DNA of 64,000 nt from CAWKAV01 sp963847735 (GTDB taxonomy: Bacteria > Desulfobacterota > Desulfuromonadia > Desulfuromonadales > BM103): positions 62,001 through 126,000 of the forward strand of contig CAWKAV010000029.1 of NCBI GenBank assembly GCA_963847735.1, in the 5' to 3' direction. Every line of letters begins with the position of its first letter. The first letter of the stretch is position 1. Below, piece by piece: positions 1-9,392 of the stretch. The notes below the pieces were generated by a model, which was not told the origin of the DNA, ran no database searches, and was given only the letters and a program-made list of their open reading frames with translations. Both the position numbers and the translations under genes were made by a program.

Positions 1-729
1 ATGTTAAAAGAATTTTTTGATTGTATAAGAAAATTTTTCCCTAAATTTATAAAATCTTTTACACGGCGTTGTCTTGACTTTTTCATTTGGGATAAATATC
101 AGATGAAATCCTGGTCTCAGGAAGGCGAAGATAGAATTCTCCACAGAATTTTCGAAACAAAACAAAAAGGTTTCTACGTTGACGTAGGCGCACATCATCC
201 GAAAAGATTTTCCAATACATATCTTTTTTACCTACAGGGATGGCATGGAATTAATATAGATGCCATGCCTGGATCCATGGAAGCATTCAGGCGTTTCAGA
301 CCTCGTGACATAAATATCGAAGTTGCCGTTTCCAAGATAAAAAAGGTTCTAGCCTATCACATTTTTAATGAACCCGCCTTTAATGGATTTTCTGTTTCGC
401 TGTCTGAGAGACGTAATGCTGCCGATTCAGGATGCAAACTAATGAAAACAATCGACATGATGACAATGCCACTAGATGAAATACTTGACAACAATCTTCC
501 CCAAAATCAACAGATAGACTTCTTGAGCATTGACGTAGAAGGTCTTGATTTAGAAGTTCTGGAATCCAACGACTGGCAGAAGTATCGCCCGAAAATTGTC
601 CTCGTTGAAGTTTTAGAGAAAACCCTCGAAGATATGCTGTCCGATCCTATTTCTAAATTTTTGAATAAAAATGGTTATCAATTGTTCTCCAAATGCCACC
701 ACACGGTCTTTTTCCACCGCGAGGAGTAG
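1..729 (+). CDS. FkbM family methyltransferase
   Basis: 242-residue protein. Residues 58-67 (FYVDVGAHHP) form the SAM-binding glycine loop of FkbM-type methyltransferases, and residues 174-188 (FLSIDVEGLDLEVLE) form the second family motif with the acidic pair. Family members O-methylate sugars or other hydroxyls, often on surface polysaccharides. Three glycosyltransferase genes follow on the same strand, so a role in modifying an exported glycan is inferred. The ATG is the first base of the window, so upstream signals cannot be seen and a longer N-terminus is possible. The base composition is AT-richer than the housekeeping block, as is common for polysaccharide loci. Confidence 0.85.
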   Translation: MLKEFFDCIRKFFPKFIKSFTRRCLDFFIWDKYQMKSWSQEGEDRILHRIFETKQKGFYVDVGAHHPKRFSNTYLFYLQGWHGINIDAMPGSMEAFRRFRPRDINIEVAVSKIKKVLAYHIFNEPAFNGFSVSLSERRNAADSGCKLMKTIDMMTMPLDEILDNNLPQNQQIDFLSIDVEGLDLEVLESNDWQKYRPKIVLVEVLEKTLEDMLSDPISKFLNKNGYQLFSKCHHTVFFHREE

Positions 730-834
730 CGATTGTACTTGCGAGTTGAATTCGCGAATGGAATCTTTTGATTCCGAGATTGTGCCCGATGCTTTTAATT
801 TAGACCGCCAGATTCAGAGGGTGCTTTAACATGA

Positions 835-2067
835 ATGGAGCACGGCTCTTTGGGGCATTTTGAAACAAATATGACTACATTAATACAACCAGTAATTGTT
901 ATCCCTGCGTATAACAGACAGCAGGCCCTTGAACGGTTGTTGGAAACTGTAGGGAAGGCAGAATACCCCACGGTTGTAAAACTCTTTATCTCGCTTGAGG
1001 GCGGTGCAAGTGATGTGGTTAAACGTGTTGCGCACGGGTTTCGTTCGACAAAACTTGATGTTGAAATAATCGAGAGGCCAGAGCGGCTTGGACTCAGAGA
1101 ACACATTCTCAACTGTGGTGATTTGGCGCTCGCATACGGAGCCGTCATCGTACTTGAGGATGACCTGCTCATTGATCGATATTTCTATCATTATGCTACC
1201 GCAGCGTTGAACCATTATGATGCAGATGAATCTGTTGCCGGAATTGCTTTGTACTCTCTTGAGCGCAACGAATATGCTGAATTACCTTTTCGTCCCATGG
1301 GGAATGGATATTCTACATATCCTATGCAAGTCCCATGTTCATGGGGACAAGGCTGGACAATCAAACAGTGGAGAAAGTTTCGGGATTGGTATGCTACTGC
1401 TGATTCAACCACGGTAGACGAAACCGTTGGCTTGCCGGACGCAGTAAAGAAATGGCCAAAGAGTTCTTGGAAGAAGTATTTCGCTGCATATTTGGTAAAA
1501 AACAACCTCAACTTTATCTACCCATATCAAACTTATTCTACCAACTGCTCTGACCCTGGTGGCGCCCACATGGCTCTGGGTTCGGATTTCCATCAGACGA
1601 GTTTTGCGAGCCAAAATCGGCCTCTCCCAAGTTTTTTGTTCTGTCCATCAATTGATTCAGAGGTAGCCTACGACGCATTTATGGAGCCCTGTGGCATGTA
1701 TGTCTACCGTGCACTCGGATTATCTAAAGAACAGGTTGAAATCGATACTCTGGGTATAAAGTCCAAGGAAATCCTGAAAAAAGAATATATATTGACCTGT
1801 AGAAAAGTATCTAAACATATCCATGGCTATCCGCGAAACTATCGCCCGACAGAGCATAATCTGTTATATCCGGTCAGTGACAAGAAACAAAAAGTATTTT
1901 CACTTTCCTTACGGAAGGACGTTCTTCAACTGAAAAGGCGAAGGCAACGGACGGCTGATTATAGCTACGCCTCTGGTATTAACCTCGATTCATTGCGGGT
2001 GCTTTTTGTAATCTTGAGGGCTGCCCCGAGAGTGATCTACGAACGTGTCAAACGCCGGTTTTTTTGA
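835..2067 (+). CDS. Glycosyltransferase (GT-A fold, GNT-I-like/family 2-like)
   Basis: 410 residues. The N-terminus (IQPVIVIPAYNRQQALERLL) is the nucleotide-sugar binding start of a GT-A fold. VVLEDDLLI near residue 105 supplies the metal-binding acidic motif, and WGQGWTIKQW about 60 residues later resembles the acceptor-side motif of GNT-I-like sugar transferases. No membrane segment is seen, so it is probably a cytoplasmic enzyme acting on a lipid-linked glycan. The start is uncertain: ATG at 835 gives the longest frame, while ATG at 871 (MTTLIQPV) fits the domain edge better. An ATG at 831 in another frame has the better-placed ribosome site. Donor and acceptor sugars cannot be told. Confidence 0.8.
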   Translation: MEHGSLGHFETNMTTLIQPVIVIPAYNRQQALERLLETVGKAEYPTVVKLFISLEGGASDVVKRVAHGFRSTKLDVEIIERPERLGLREHILNCGDLALAYGAVIVLEDDLLIDRYFYHYATAALNHYDADESVAGIALYSLERNEYAELPFRPMGNGYSTYPMQVPCSWGQGWTIKQWRKFRDWYATADSTTVDETVGLPDAVKKWPKSSWKKYFAAYLVKNNLNFIYPYQTYSTNCSDPGGAHMALGSDFHQTSFASQNRPLPSFLFCPSIDSEVAYDAFMEPCGMYVYRALGLSKEQVEIDTLGIKSKEILKKEYILTCRKVSKHIHGYPRNYRPTEHNLLYPVSDKKQKVFSLSLRKDVLQLKRRRQRTADYSYASGINLDSLRVLFVILRAAPRVIYERVKRRFF

Positions 2068-2103
2068 GTTCACCAGTGACTTTTTCGAGGAACAGTTCGC
2101 CCG

Positions 2104-2910
2104 ATGAAACTCTCCGTCATCACCGTTACCTACAATAGTTCCGCGACTCTTGCCACAACAGTCGACAGCGTACTCCCCCAGGAAAACGTTGATCTCGAAT
2201 ACCTGATTGTAGACGGAGCCTCTACAGACGGCACGCTAGCCATTATAAAAAAATATGCTGCTCAGGATGCCAGGATCCAATGGATTTCCGAATCAGACGA
2301 AGGGATTGCCGATGCCTTCAACAAAGGCTTGGCAATGGCGACTGGCGACTGGATTGGCATCCTCAACTCTGATGATTGCTATGCCCCCGGGGCTTTGACC
2401 TCTGTTGTTGAGGCCGTGGCGGAGAATCCAAAAGCCGATGTCATTTATGGCAATATGCAAAGAATTGATGGCGAGGGGCACCCTTTATTTATACTCAAAC
2501 CTAGGTGCTTGGATCGTTCTATCTGGCACGATATGCCACTCAACCATCCCGCGACTTTTGTGTCCCGCCTTGCTTACGAAAAAATTGGCTGGTTCAATAA
2601 GAATCTAAAGGTCGCAATGGACTATGATTTAGTCCTGAGACTTTTCTTGGGAGAATGTACTTTTGTCTACGTAAACAAAGTTCTCGCCAGCATGCGTTAT
2701 GGTGGGGCCAGTGACGAAAACCTCCTTGACGTTGTCAAAGAGGTTTATGCCATAACAACCAGTCAGGGCTATCCTTGCTACCTCGCGGGCTACTGGGGAG
2801 CCGTACGCTTGGTCAAGGGATCTTTAAAATTGACATTGCGGGCACTTGGCCTCCATTCCCTGCTAAGGCTTCACCCGAGATTTTTCCGTTCATCCTCGTC
2901 AGGAAATTAG
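2104..2910 (+). CDS. Glycosyltransferase family 2
   Basis: 268 residues with the classic family 2 layout: MKLSVITVTYNSSATL at the N-terminus, LIVDGASTDGTLAII, and GILNSDDCY carrying the DxD-like metal and nucleotide site. The middle (LNHPATFVSRLAYEKIGWFN and AMDYDLVLRL) matches WcaA/PGL-type transferases of exopolysaccharide clusters. It starts 36 bases after the preceding glycosyltransferase and ends 4 bases before the next, so it is part of one operon. Substrate unknown. Confidence 0.88.
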   Translation: MKLSVITVTYNSSATLATTVDSVLPQENVDLEYLIVDGASTDGTLAIIKKYAAQDARIQWISESDEGIADAFNKGLAMATGDWIGILNSDDCYAPGALTSVVEAVAENPKADVIYGNMQRIDGEGHPLFILKPRCLDRSIWHDMPLNHPATFVSRLAYEKIGWFNKNLKVAMDYDLVLRLFLGECTFVYVNKVLASMRYGGASDENLLDVVKEVYAITTSQGYPCYLAGYWGAVRLVKGSLKLTLRALGLHSLLRLHPRFFRSSSSGN

Positions 2911-2914
2911 TCCC

Positions 2915-4051
2915 ATGCGTATCGCTGTAGATGCCTCAACGATTTCAACTCAAGGTGGCCCTCGCACTTATGTGCTGGGGCTACTTGATGCGCTTTTCGC
3001 CCAGGACCAGCAGAATGATTACGTTGTGTTTTACAACGACACCTCACATCTTGGACGGTTTCCGCAAGCCAAGGAGATTGTCCTTCCCGGCAAGAAGCCC
3101 CTGGCCAGACTCTGGCGCGAGCATATACTTCTGCCGAAAGCGTGTCGAAAACTCAAGGTTGATTTACTTCACTGCCCGAAAAGTGCCATCCCGCTACTCT
3201 CCCCTCATTGTCCTGTGGTAGTCACCCTTCATGATTTGATCCCGATCAAACATCCAGAAACGGAAGGCCGATTGGCACAATTCTACTGGCGTTTGCATAT
3301 ACCACGCGCAGCACGAAAAAGCTGTTTTGTCATAACAGATTCAGAGCATGCGAAAAACGAGATCATGTCGGAATACTCTGTCTCGGCGGACAGGATTCAA
3401 GTCGTTCCTCTCGGTTTCGACCCGGCAATGAATCAGCAACGTCCAGACCTGGAGACAGATCGGCTGGTCCGTGATCGCTATGGAATCGGGGAGGGCTATA
3501 TCCTCTACGTAGGGACAATTCAGCCCAGGAAAAATCTCCTGACCTTGATAGAGGCCTACGCAATGCTGCGCGAAACAATACCCATGCCCCCACAGATGGT
3601 CATTGTCGGACGCAAAGGATGGCTCTATGATGACCTCTTTGAACGCATCCGTGCACTCGGTTTGGAAGAGTTTATTCTGTTTACTGGTTTCGTGCCGGAT
3701 GAAGACTTACCGGCTATATATGATGGTGCCAGAGTTTTTGCTTATCTTTCCCTGTTTGAAGGCTTTGGCCTTCCACCACTGGAAGCAATGGCCTGCGGAA
3801 TTCCCGTGGTCGTCTCAAACACCACCTCAATACCGGAGGTTGTAGGAGAGGCAGGAATTACGGTCGAGCCGACTGATGTTTCTGCGGTTGCCGAGGCCAT
3901 CGGCAAAGTTCTTGGCAATCCCTCTTTAGCGGGAATGTTGCGTGAGCTGGGGCTGAAGCAATCGGCCAAGTTTTCCTGGGGAAGAACGGCTGAGGAGGTT
4001 TTGAGAATTTATCAATCCGTGAAAGTTCACAGTGAATGTGTCAGACCCTGA
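2915..4051 (+). CDS. Glycosyltransferase family 4 (GT-B fold)
   Basis: 378 residues. The C-terminal half shows the GT4 donor-binding domain: YILYVGTIQPRKNL at about residues 190-203 and FEGFGLPPLEAMACGIPVV at about 282-300, the latter with the paired glutamates of retaining GT4 enzymes. The N-terminal half has the usual acceptor-side start (MRIAVDASTISTQGGPRTYV). Most likely a mannosyl- or similar sugar transferase acting at the inner membrane face. It begins 4 bases after the previous gene and is the last gene of the cluster in this window. Confidence 0.88.
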   Translation: MRIAVDASTISTQGGPRTYVLGLLDALFAQDQQNDYVVFYNDTSHLGRFPQAKEIVLPGKKPLARLWREHILLPKACRKLKVDLLHCPKSAIPLLSPHCPVVVTLHDLIPIKHPETEGRLAQFYWRLHIPRAARKSCFVITDSEHAKNEIMSEYSVSADRIQVVPLGFDPAMNQQRPDLETDRLVRDRYGIGEGYILYVGTIQPRKNLLTLIEAYAMLRETIPMPPQMVIVGRKGWLYDDLFERIRALGLEEFILFTGFVPDEDLPAIYDGARVFAYLSLFEGFGLPPLEAMACGIPVVVSNTTSIPEVVGEAGITVEPTDVSAVAEAIGKVLGNPSLAGMLRELGLKQSAKFSWGRTAEEVLRIYQSVKVHSECVRP

Positions 4052-4106
4052 CCCCGGACCCGAGTTATCCAAAAGAGACAGGTATCATCCGCCGCAATTC
4101 AAGGAG

Positions 4107-4274
4107 TCAATCCGGAGGGAGGAACACTATCTCTGTCATCATCTCAACCACACCCAACGCCCTCCCCCTTTCCGCATGGATCAGCGCATATCCCTTGACG
4201 GGTACAATCGTCTCTAGCAGCCGGAATACAATCTGGAGATCTTCAATCGACAGATTTCTTCTCTGTTCGCTCAG
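4107..4274 (-). CDS. Small conserved-looking protein after rsmI, start codon unclear
   Basis: An open frame of about 55 codons directly after rsmI reads like a real folded protein (SIEDLQIVFRLLETIVPVKG, later ALGVVEMMTEIVFLPPD), with amphipathic helices and no low-complexity sequence. There is no ATG, GTG or TTG in frame. The only candidates are CTG at 4274, overlapping the rsmI stop, or the ATT before it. A lost base at the rsmI stop/start overlap is an alternative. No function is recognised. It would be translated with rsmI. Confidence 0.45.
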   Translation of the reverse strand: MSEQRRNLSIEDLQIVFRLLETIVPVKGYALIHAERGRALGVVEMMTEIVFLPPD

Positions 4275-5134
4275 AATAAATCATCGTCCCCCGCCAGGCT
4301 GAGACTCTCACGGTACACATCACTGCTCGGCAGGTTGTATTCTTTGGCGATCAGCTTGACCGCATCTCGACGCGACAGGTCGCCTTCCTGCAGCAGTTTC
4401 CTTAAAGCGTCACGCACGTTCATCTGTGGTCCTTGCGTACCGGGCGGGAGAATCAACACCAGCTCTCCCCGGGCAGGCTCCAGATGAAATCGATGCACGG
4501 CTTCTGCGGCCGTGCCGCGAAAAAACTCCTCATACAGCTTGGTCAGTTCCCGCGCAACCACCAAAGGACGTTCAGCCCCCAGGATATCAACCAGATCGTT
4601 CAGAGTTGCGGCCAACCGATGCGGTGTTTCGTAAAAAACCAGGGTGCGCTGTTCACCATTCAGTTGCCTGAGCAGATCAGCGCGCGCCTTGGCACGATGG
4701 GGAAGATAGCCTTCAAAAGCAAACCGATCGGTACTCACGCCAGCGGCACTTAAAGCGGTAATCAGGGCCGAAGGACCAGGGATCGGCACCACAGTAATTC
4801 CAGCCGCGTGACAAGAGGCGATCAGGCGATAACCGGGATCGGCGATACAGGGCGTCCCGGCATCACTGATCAGGGCAATATCTTCGCCCGCCTGCAGACG
4901 CGTGAGCAACTCTTCCTGACGTTGTTGCTCGTTATGATCGTGATAGGAGACCAGCGGTTTATGAAGTCCGTAACGGGCGAACAGCTTACGGCTGTGGCGG
5001 GTATCTTCAGCCGCGACCAGATCGACTTCGCCAAGAACCCGCACGGCCCGGTAGGTAATATCTTCCAGATTGCCGATCGGTGTCGCAACCACGTAAAGGG
5101 TTCCAGTATTGCCCCTGCCCTGCTCTTCCGTCAT
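4271..5134 (-). CDS. rsmI: 16S rRNA (cytidine(1402)-2'-O)-methyltransferase
   Basis: 287 residues. The N-terminus GTLYVVATPIGNLEDITYRA, then AAEDTRHSRKL and SDAGTPCIADPG, are the signature motifs of the RsmI branch of tetrapyrrole-methylase-fold enzymes. It 2'-O-methylates C1402 of 16S rRNA in the ribosomal P site. It overlaps the end of nadE by 4 bases, so the two are translationally coupled. Full length for the family. Confidence 0.95.
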   Translation of the reverse strand: MTEEQGRGNTGTLYVVATPIGNLEDITYRAVRVLGEVDLVAAEDTRHSRKLFARYGLHKPLVSYHDHNEQQRQEELLTRLQAGEDIALISDAGTPCIADPGYRLIASCHAAGITVVPIPGPSALITALSAAGVSTDRFAFEGYLPHRAKARADLLRQLNGEQRTLVFYETPHRLAATLNDLVDILGAERPLVVARELTKLYEEFFRGTAAEAVHRFHLEPARGELVLILPPGTQGPQMNVRDALRKLLQEGDLSRRDAVKLIAKEYNLPSSDVYRESLSLAGDDDLF

Positions 5135-7098
5135 ACCTTGCCGAGGGCCTTCCCGGCAACCTGGTCGAGCTCTGCCAGCCAGAGGGCGGCGCTGGCGTCG
5201 CTCGGCATGCGCCAGTCACCCCGCGGCGACAAAGAAACGCTGCCGATCTTCGGCCCGTCCGGCAGACAGGAGCGCTTGAATTGCTGGGCAAAGAAACGCT
5301 GATAAAAGAGTTTCAACCATTTCAGAATCTCTGCCTGCGAATAGTCTTCATCGAAAGCACGGCAGGCAAGGTCAAGAATCTTGCGTGGCGAGAACTGGTT
5401 GCGAACCACCTGAAAGAGGAAAAAATCGTGCAGTTCATATGGCCCGACATGGTCTTCGGTTTTCTGGCTGATGTCACCATCCGCATCAGGTGGCAGCAAT
5501 TCGGGAGAAACCGGTGTGGCGCAAACATCATGCAGGACGTCCGCTGTTCTGCCGCTGAACTCGGCTTCCGCACACCATTCAATCAGATAGCGGACGAGCG
5601 TTTTAGGGACAGATGCGTTGACACCGTACATCGACATATGATCGCCATTGTAGGTTGCCCAGCCAAGGGCCAGCTCCGACAGGTCTCCGGTGCCAACCAC
5701 AAGCCCGCCGACCTGGTTGGCCAGATCCATGAGGATCTGGGTGCGCTCGCGAGCCTGGGAATTCTCATAGGTGATATCGTGCTTTTCAGGATCCTGCCCG
5801 ATATCGTTGAAATGCTGATGGACTGCAGCGTCAATGCTGATCGTCCGCAAACTCACACCAAGCTCTGCGGCAAGAGCGCCGGCATTGCCCCGCGTTCTTT
5901 CGGTGGTTCCAAAACCGGGCATGGTCACCGCCAGGATGTCCTGCCGTGACCGGTTGAGACGGTCGAAAGCCTTGACCGTCACCAGAAGCGCCAGGGTGGA
6001 ATCCAGCCCGCCGGAGATGCCGAGCACGACTTTCCGACTGTTGGTGTGCATCAGCCGCTTCATCAGACCGGTTGTCTGGATGGCAAAAATCTCTTCGCAC
6101 CGCTCCTGCCGTTCTGCAACACCGGCCGGAACAAAGGGGGTCCTGGCAATCGGGCGCAGCAGTTTGTCCGCCTGACGTTCGGTCACTTCAACCGGTATCA
6201 GCAGAAAATCCTGATCGGCCTGACTGGCTGCATAACTGTTGTTGCGCAGCCGTTCGTGGACCAGGCGCTGGATGTCGATATCGGCTACAGCGATCTGCGT
6301 TGCGAATTGGAAACGCTGCGTCTCGGCGATGATCTGACCATACTCTGCAATCAGGGAATGCCCGGAAAAGACCAGGTCGGTACTCGATTCACCCGGTCCG
6401 GCCGAGGCATAAATATAGGCGGCCAGGCAACGCGCGGACTGGGATTCAACCAGTGCCTTGCGGTAACTGCATTTACCAAGGATTTCGGGACTGGCAGAGA
6501 GATTGATCAGCAAGGTCGCGCCGGCAGCGGCCATGGCACCGCTCGGCGGGCTGGCGACCCAGCCGTCTTCGCAGATTTCGATACCGAACAGGCAATCGGG
6601 CATGCCATCGACATCAAACAACAGATCCGTTCCAAAGGGTGGGGCTTCATCCAGCCAGGTTAACTGGTCATCAACCAGGTCACTTGCGCTCGAGAACCAG
6701 CGCTCTTCATAGAATTCCTGGGTGTTCGGCAGGTAGGTCTTTGGCACGACACCACAGATGCGTCCGTGACTCATGACGACTGCGGCGTTGAAGAGCCGAC
6801 CGGACTGGCGAACCGGGGCACCGGCAATCAGAATCATGCCGGTCTGCTCACTTAAGGAGGTCAGGGTCTTGAGCCCCTCACGAACCTTCTCCAGCAGGCT
6901 CTGCTGATAGAAGAGGTCTCCGCACGAATAGCCGGTCAGTGCAAGTTCAGGGAAGACGACCAGCTGTGCGCCCTGGTCCGCGGCCTGCAGGGTGGCTTCT
7001 TCGATGGCGGACAGATTAAAGGCAACATCAGCAACCTTCAGCGCCGGAGAAACCGCTGCAACCCGAATCATGCCCAGCTCTCGCAGTAACATCGTCAC
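5131..7098 (-). CDS. nadE: Glutamine-dependent NAD+ synthetase
   Basis: About 655 residues in two domains. The N-terminal nitrilase-fold glutaminase shows VFPELALTGYSCGD (catalytic Glu) and CLFGIEICEDGW (nucleophile Cys). The C-terminal ATP-pyrophosphatase synthetase has the PP-loop GISGGLDSTLALL. It converts deamido-NAD+ to NAD+ using ammonia channelled from glutamine. The frame is open to a GTG at 7113, but an AGGAGG site at 7105-7110 lies inside that extension and is 6 bases before GTG 7098, so GTG 7098 is chosen; ATG at 7092 is also possible. Confidence 0.94.
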   Translation of the reverse strand: MTMLLRELGMIRVAAVSPALKVADVAFNLSAIEEATLQAADQGAQLVVFPELALTGYSCGDLFYQQSLLEKVREGLKTLTSLSEQTGMILIAGAPVRQSGRLFNAAVVMSHGRICGVVPKTYLPNTQEFYEERWFSSASDLVDDQLTWLDEAPPFGTDLLFDVDGMPDCLFGIEICEDGWVASPPSGAMAAAGATLLINLSASPEILGKCSYRKALVESQSARCLAAYIYASAGPGESSTDLVFSGHSLIAEYGQIIAETQRFQFATQIAVADIDIQRLVHERLRNNSYAASQADQDFLLIPVEVTERQADKLLRPIARTPFVPAGVAERQERCEEIFAIQTTGLMKRLMHTNSRKVVLGISGGLDSTLALLVTVKAFDRLNRSRQDILAVTMPGFGTTERTRGNAGALAAELGVSLRTISIDAAVHQHFNDIGQDPEKHDITYENSQARERTQILMDLANQVGGLVVGTGDLSELALGWATYNGDHMSMYGVNASVPKTLVRYLIEWCAEAEFSGRTADVLHDVCATPVSPELLPPDADGDISQKTEDHVGPYELHDFFLFQVVRNQFSPRKILDLACRAFDEDYSQAEILKWLKLFYQRFFAQQFKRSCLPDGPKIGSVSLSPRGDWRMPSDASAALWLAELDQVAGKALGKV

Positions 7099-7252
7099 CT
7101 TGAACCTCCTCACGGATTAAACCGCCACGGATTGAACAGCACGGAGCCTGCCAGACAGACACCGGATAGTAAAGAAGAAGAGCTTACAGTTTAAGGGTGA
7201 GACTCTGAAAAAGCAATCGGAACAGCTTTTTTCGGGCTTTGTTTATAGAGGT

Positions 7253-7615
7253 TTATAGTTCAAAAGCAGCGGGGATATGCTCGATCTGCAGAGTGTCTCC
7301 ATGCGCGATGATGGCAATCACATCGAAGCGAGGCTGCAAACCATGGTCGCCCTTGTCGTTCAGATACCACTTGGCGGTGCGAATGATCTGTCGCTGTTTG
7401 CGCGGGCCGACTGCTTCGGCAGGAGAACCAAAAGCTGTGCCGCGCCTGGTTTTTACCTCGACAAAGATCAGGAAACGCTTATGACGGACTACCAGGTCAA
7501 TTTCACCAACCGGAGTGCTCAGGTTGCGTGCGAGGATCTTCATGCCCTTGCGCTGCAGGTAATGCGTGGCAGCATCCTCACCCTGACGCCCCAAAGTCAA
7601 CCTATCCTGCGTCAT
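7253..7615 (-). CDS. YraN family protein (UPF0102, nuclease-fold)
   Basis: 120 residues. GEIDLVVRHKRFLIFVEVKTR holds the D...ExK arrangement of the restriction-endonuclease fold seen in YraN/UPF0102 proteins. The N-terminal GRQGEDAATHYLQRKGMKIL is the conserved start of the family. The biochemical role is not settled in the literature I know. It overlaps rnhB by 4 bases, the usual rnhB-yraN arrangement. Confidence 0.92.
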   Translation of the reverse strand: MTQDRLTLGRQGEDAATHYLQRKGMKILARNLSTPVGEIDLVVRHKRFLIFVEVKTRRGTAFGSPAEAVGPRKQRQIIRTAKWYLNDKGDHGLQPRFDVIAIIAHGDTLQIEHIPAAFEL

Positions 7616-8274
7616 GGTGTCTCACAATGCTCCTTGACTCCGGCGAAGGTCCGACGGTGACAGACGCAAGGACCATAGACTGCGACAGCATCGCGATGCC
7701 GTTGACTACCATAGCCCTTATGCCCGGCAAACCCGTATTCGGGAAAGAGCCGATCATATGCCACCATGATGCGATCGCGCACCACTTTGGCGACTACTGA
7801 AGCGGCGGCAATCGACAAGGAACGGGAATCACCTTTCTTGATGGTTTTTTGCTCAATCCCTATCGGGACCGGAGTAATACCGTCTATCAGCAGAAAATCA
7901 GGAGGGACAGAAAGTCTTTGCACAGCTCGAAACATGCCTTTCAGGGTCGCCTGCAGGATATTAATCTGGTCTATCTCACTCGCCCGACTGACACCGATAC
8001 CAACCGCTATGGCCTGTTCATGGATGAGAGGGTAAAGCTGATCGCGTTTCCTTGCCGAGAGCAGCTTGGAGTCGTTCAGGCCGGGAAGGTCAAAATGTTC
8101 CGGCAGGATCACCGCGGCGGCGACAACCGGACCTGCCAGGGGCCCACGTCCGGCCTCATCGATACCGGCAACGGCTCGATAACCCTGGCGGCGGGCCATA
8201 GCTTCAAAAAAAAGGGTGGATTGTGATTGTCTGGGAAATAGTTCCATCGACTGTTGCCTCGAAAGGGTGGTCAA
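7612..8274 (-). CDS. rnhB: Ribonuclease HII
   Basis: 220 residues. AGIDEAGRGPLAGPVVAAAV carries the first catalytic Asp-Glu pair, LLIDG the next acidic residue, and AYDRLFPEYGFAGHKGYGS the conserved C-terminal part. It removes ribonucleotides from RNA-DNA hybrids in the cytoplasm. It lies between rplS and yraN in the common order. A terminator after rplS suggests it is transcribed partly by read-through or from its own promoter. Confidence 0.95.
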   Translation of the reverse strand: MTTLSRQQSMELFPRQSQSTLFFEAMARRQGYRAVAGIDEAGRGPLAGPVVAAAVILPEHFDLPGLNDSKLLSARKRDQLYPLIHEQAIAVGIGVSRASEIDQINILQATLKGMFRAVQRLSVPPDFLLIDGITPVPIGIEQKTIKKGDSRSLSIAAASVVAKVVRDRIMVAYDRLFPEYGFAGHKGYGSQRHRDAVAVYGPCVCHRRTFAGVKEHCETP

Positions 8275-8304
8275 CAGTATTAACGGATTGATGCAGGGAA
8301 TTCA

Positions 8305-8339
8305 ACAAAAGAAAGCCCCGACTGGAGAGAGCCGGGGCT
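8305..8339 (-). terminator. Intrinsic terminator between rplS and rnhB
   Basis: On the minus strand AGCCCCGGCTC, a short loop and AGTCGGGGCT form a GC-rich stem followed by TTCTTTTGTT, 24 bases after the rplS stop. Confidence 0.75.
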
Positions 8340-8362
8340 GGGAAATCTGTATGGGTTGTGCT

Positions 8363-8710
8363 CTAGCGCTGGCGGACTTCCTTGATACGCGCCGCCTTGC
8401 CCTGCAAGTTGCGCAGGTAGTAAAGTTTGGCGCGACGGACCCGACCGACCATCATGACCTCAACCTTGTTGACGCAAGGTCCGTGCAGAGGAAAAACCCT
8501 CTCGACGCCCATGCCGTTGGACACCTTGCGCACGGTGAAGGAAGAGCCGACGCCATTATTGTGCCGCTTGATGCAGACACCCTGAAAGACCTGGATGCGC
8601 TGCTTGTCACCTTCGGTGATCTTGACATGCACGCGCAGTGTATCCCCGGCCTTGAAGAGGGGGATGTCTTTCCTCATATTTTCCATGCCGATATAATTGA
8701 CAATATTCAT
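8363..8710 (-). CDS. rplS: 50S ribosomal protein L19
   Basis: 115 residues, full length. PLFKAGDTLRVHVKITEGDK, FQGVCIKRHNNGVGSSFTVR and the basic C-terminus RVRRAKLYYLRNLQGKAARI are diagnostic of bL19, which sits at the 30S-50S interface. It follows the trmD group as in most bacteria, with a terminator after its stop. The start ATG is preceded by an aggcaaaac-type site of moderate strength; MENMRKD eight codons in is the more usual bL19 start. Confidence 0.96.
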   Translation of the reverse strand: MNIVNYIGMENMRKDIPLFKAGDTLRVHVKITEGDKQRIQVFQGVCIKRHNNGVGSSFTVRKVSNGMGVERVFPLHGPCVNKVEVMMVGRVRRAKLYYLRNLQGKAARIKEVRQR

Positions 8711-8816
8711 CGTTTTGCCTCCTGAAATAAGCGAACAGGATAATTAACTCAAAACACCCGGCGAGTCAAGCCAAAAAATGTCTATTTTCATGCTTTCAGC
8801 CGACATGAAAATGCCA

Positions 8817-9392
8817 TCAGGCCAGCGGCATGACCGCACCCTGCTCACCGATCAGGCGATCAAGCACGATGGCTGCCGCCGTGCGCACTGAAAGGTGATT
8901 GTATTGACCTGCCCGCACGGATGCAAGGCAGAGACGCCCGGCAGCATAAAGCTGCGGAGCCAGGCCGTGGCCGGTTCCGAACACCAGCAGCAGCGGATGT
9001 GCAGTGGCCAGGACACTGGCCTGCGGATAGTCAATGCCATCCCGGTGACGGGCCCCGGTCAGCAGAGCCAGGCTCCCCGGTCCGGCCTGGTCTCGCCAAT
9101 CGGCAAAAGCCTCATCAAAGCTGTTCATCACTTGCAGGCAATCCAGTGCCTGGCATCGGTCGGGGTTGTAGGTGGCGCCAGCACCCTGCTGCCAATGCCC
9201 AACAATGCGCGAAACAAGAGTGTGCTGTTCCAAAGCCGGAGTAACCAGGTAATATCGCGAGAGGTTATAGGTTGTCGCCAGACGGGCCAGGTCGTGAAGA
9301 TCAAGATTGGTGACTGCGGAGGTGACCACGTCACCCCGTCGATCAAGGACTGGATAGTGAACCAGGGCGATTGCCATCGGTTGGAACATCAC
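8817..9392 (-). CDS. SAM-dependent RNA methyltransferase (SPOUT-type, trmD-linked)
   Basis: 191 residues. The N-terminal ALVHYPVLDRRGDVVTSAVT and the C-terminal knot region LLLVFGTGHGLAPQL plus QYNHLSVRTAAAIVLDRLIG match the uncharacterised SAM-dependent RNA methyltransferase family found next to trmD in Geobacter relatives. The SPOUT knot suggests RNA ribose or base methylation; the target is unknown. It overlaps the end of trmD by 4 bases. Confidence 0.85.
   Translation of the reverse strand: MMFQPMAIALVHYPVLDRRGDVVTSAVTNLDLHDLARLATTYNLSRYYLVTPALEQHTLVSRIVGHWQQGAGATYNPDRCQALDCLQVMNSFDEAFADWRDQAGPGSLALLTGARHRDGIDYPQASVLATAHPLLLVFGTGHGLAPQLYAAGRLCLASVRAGQYNHLSVRTAAAIVLDRLIGEQGAVMPLA

Noticed and set aside
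5080..5949. 289-codon plus-strand open frame
   Set aside because: Antisense of nadE and rsmI; no domain seen.
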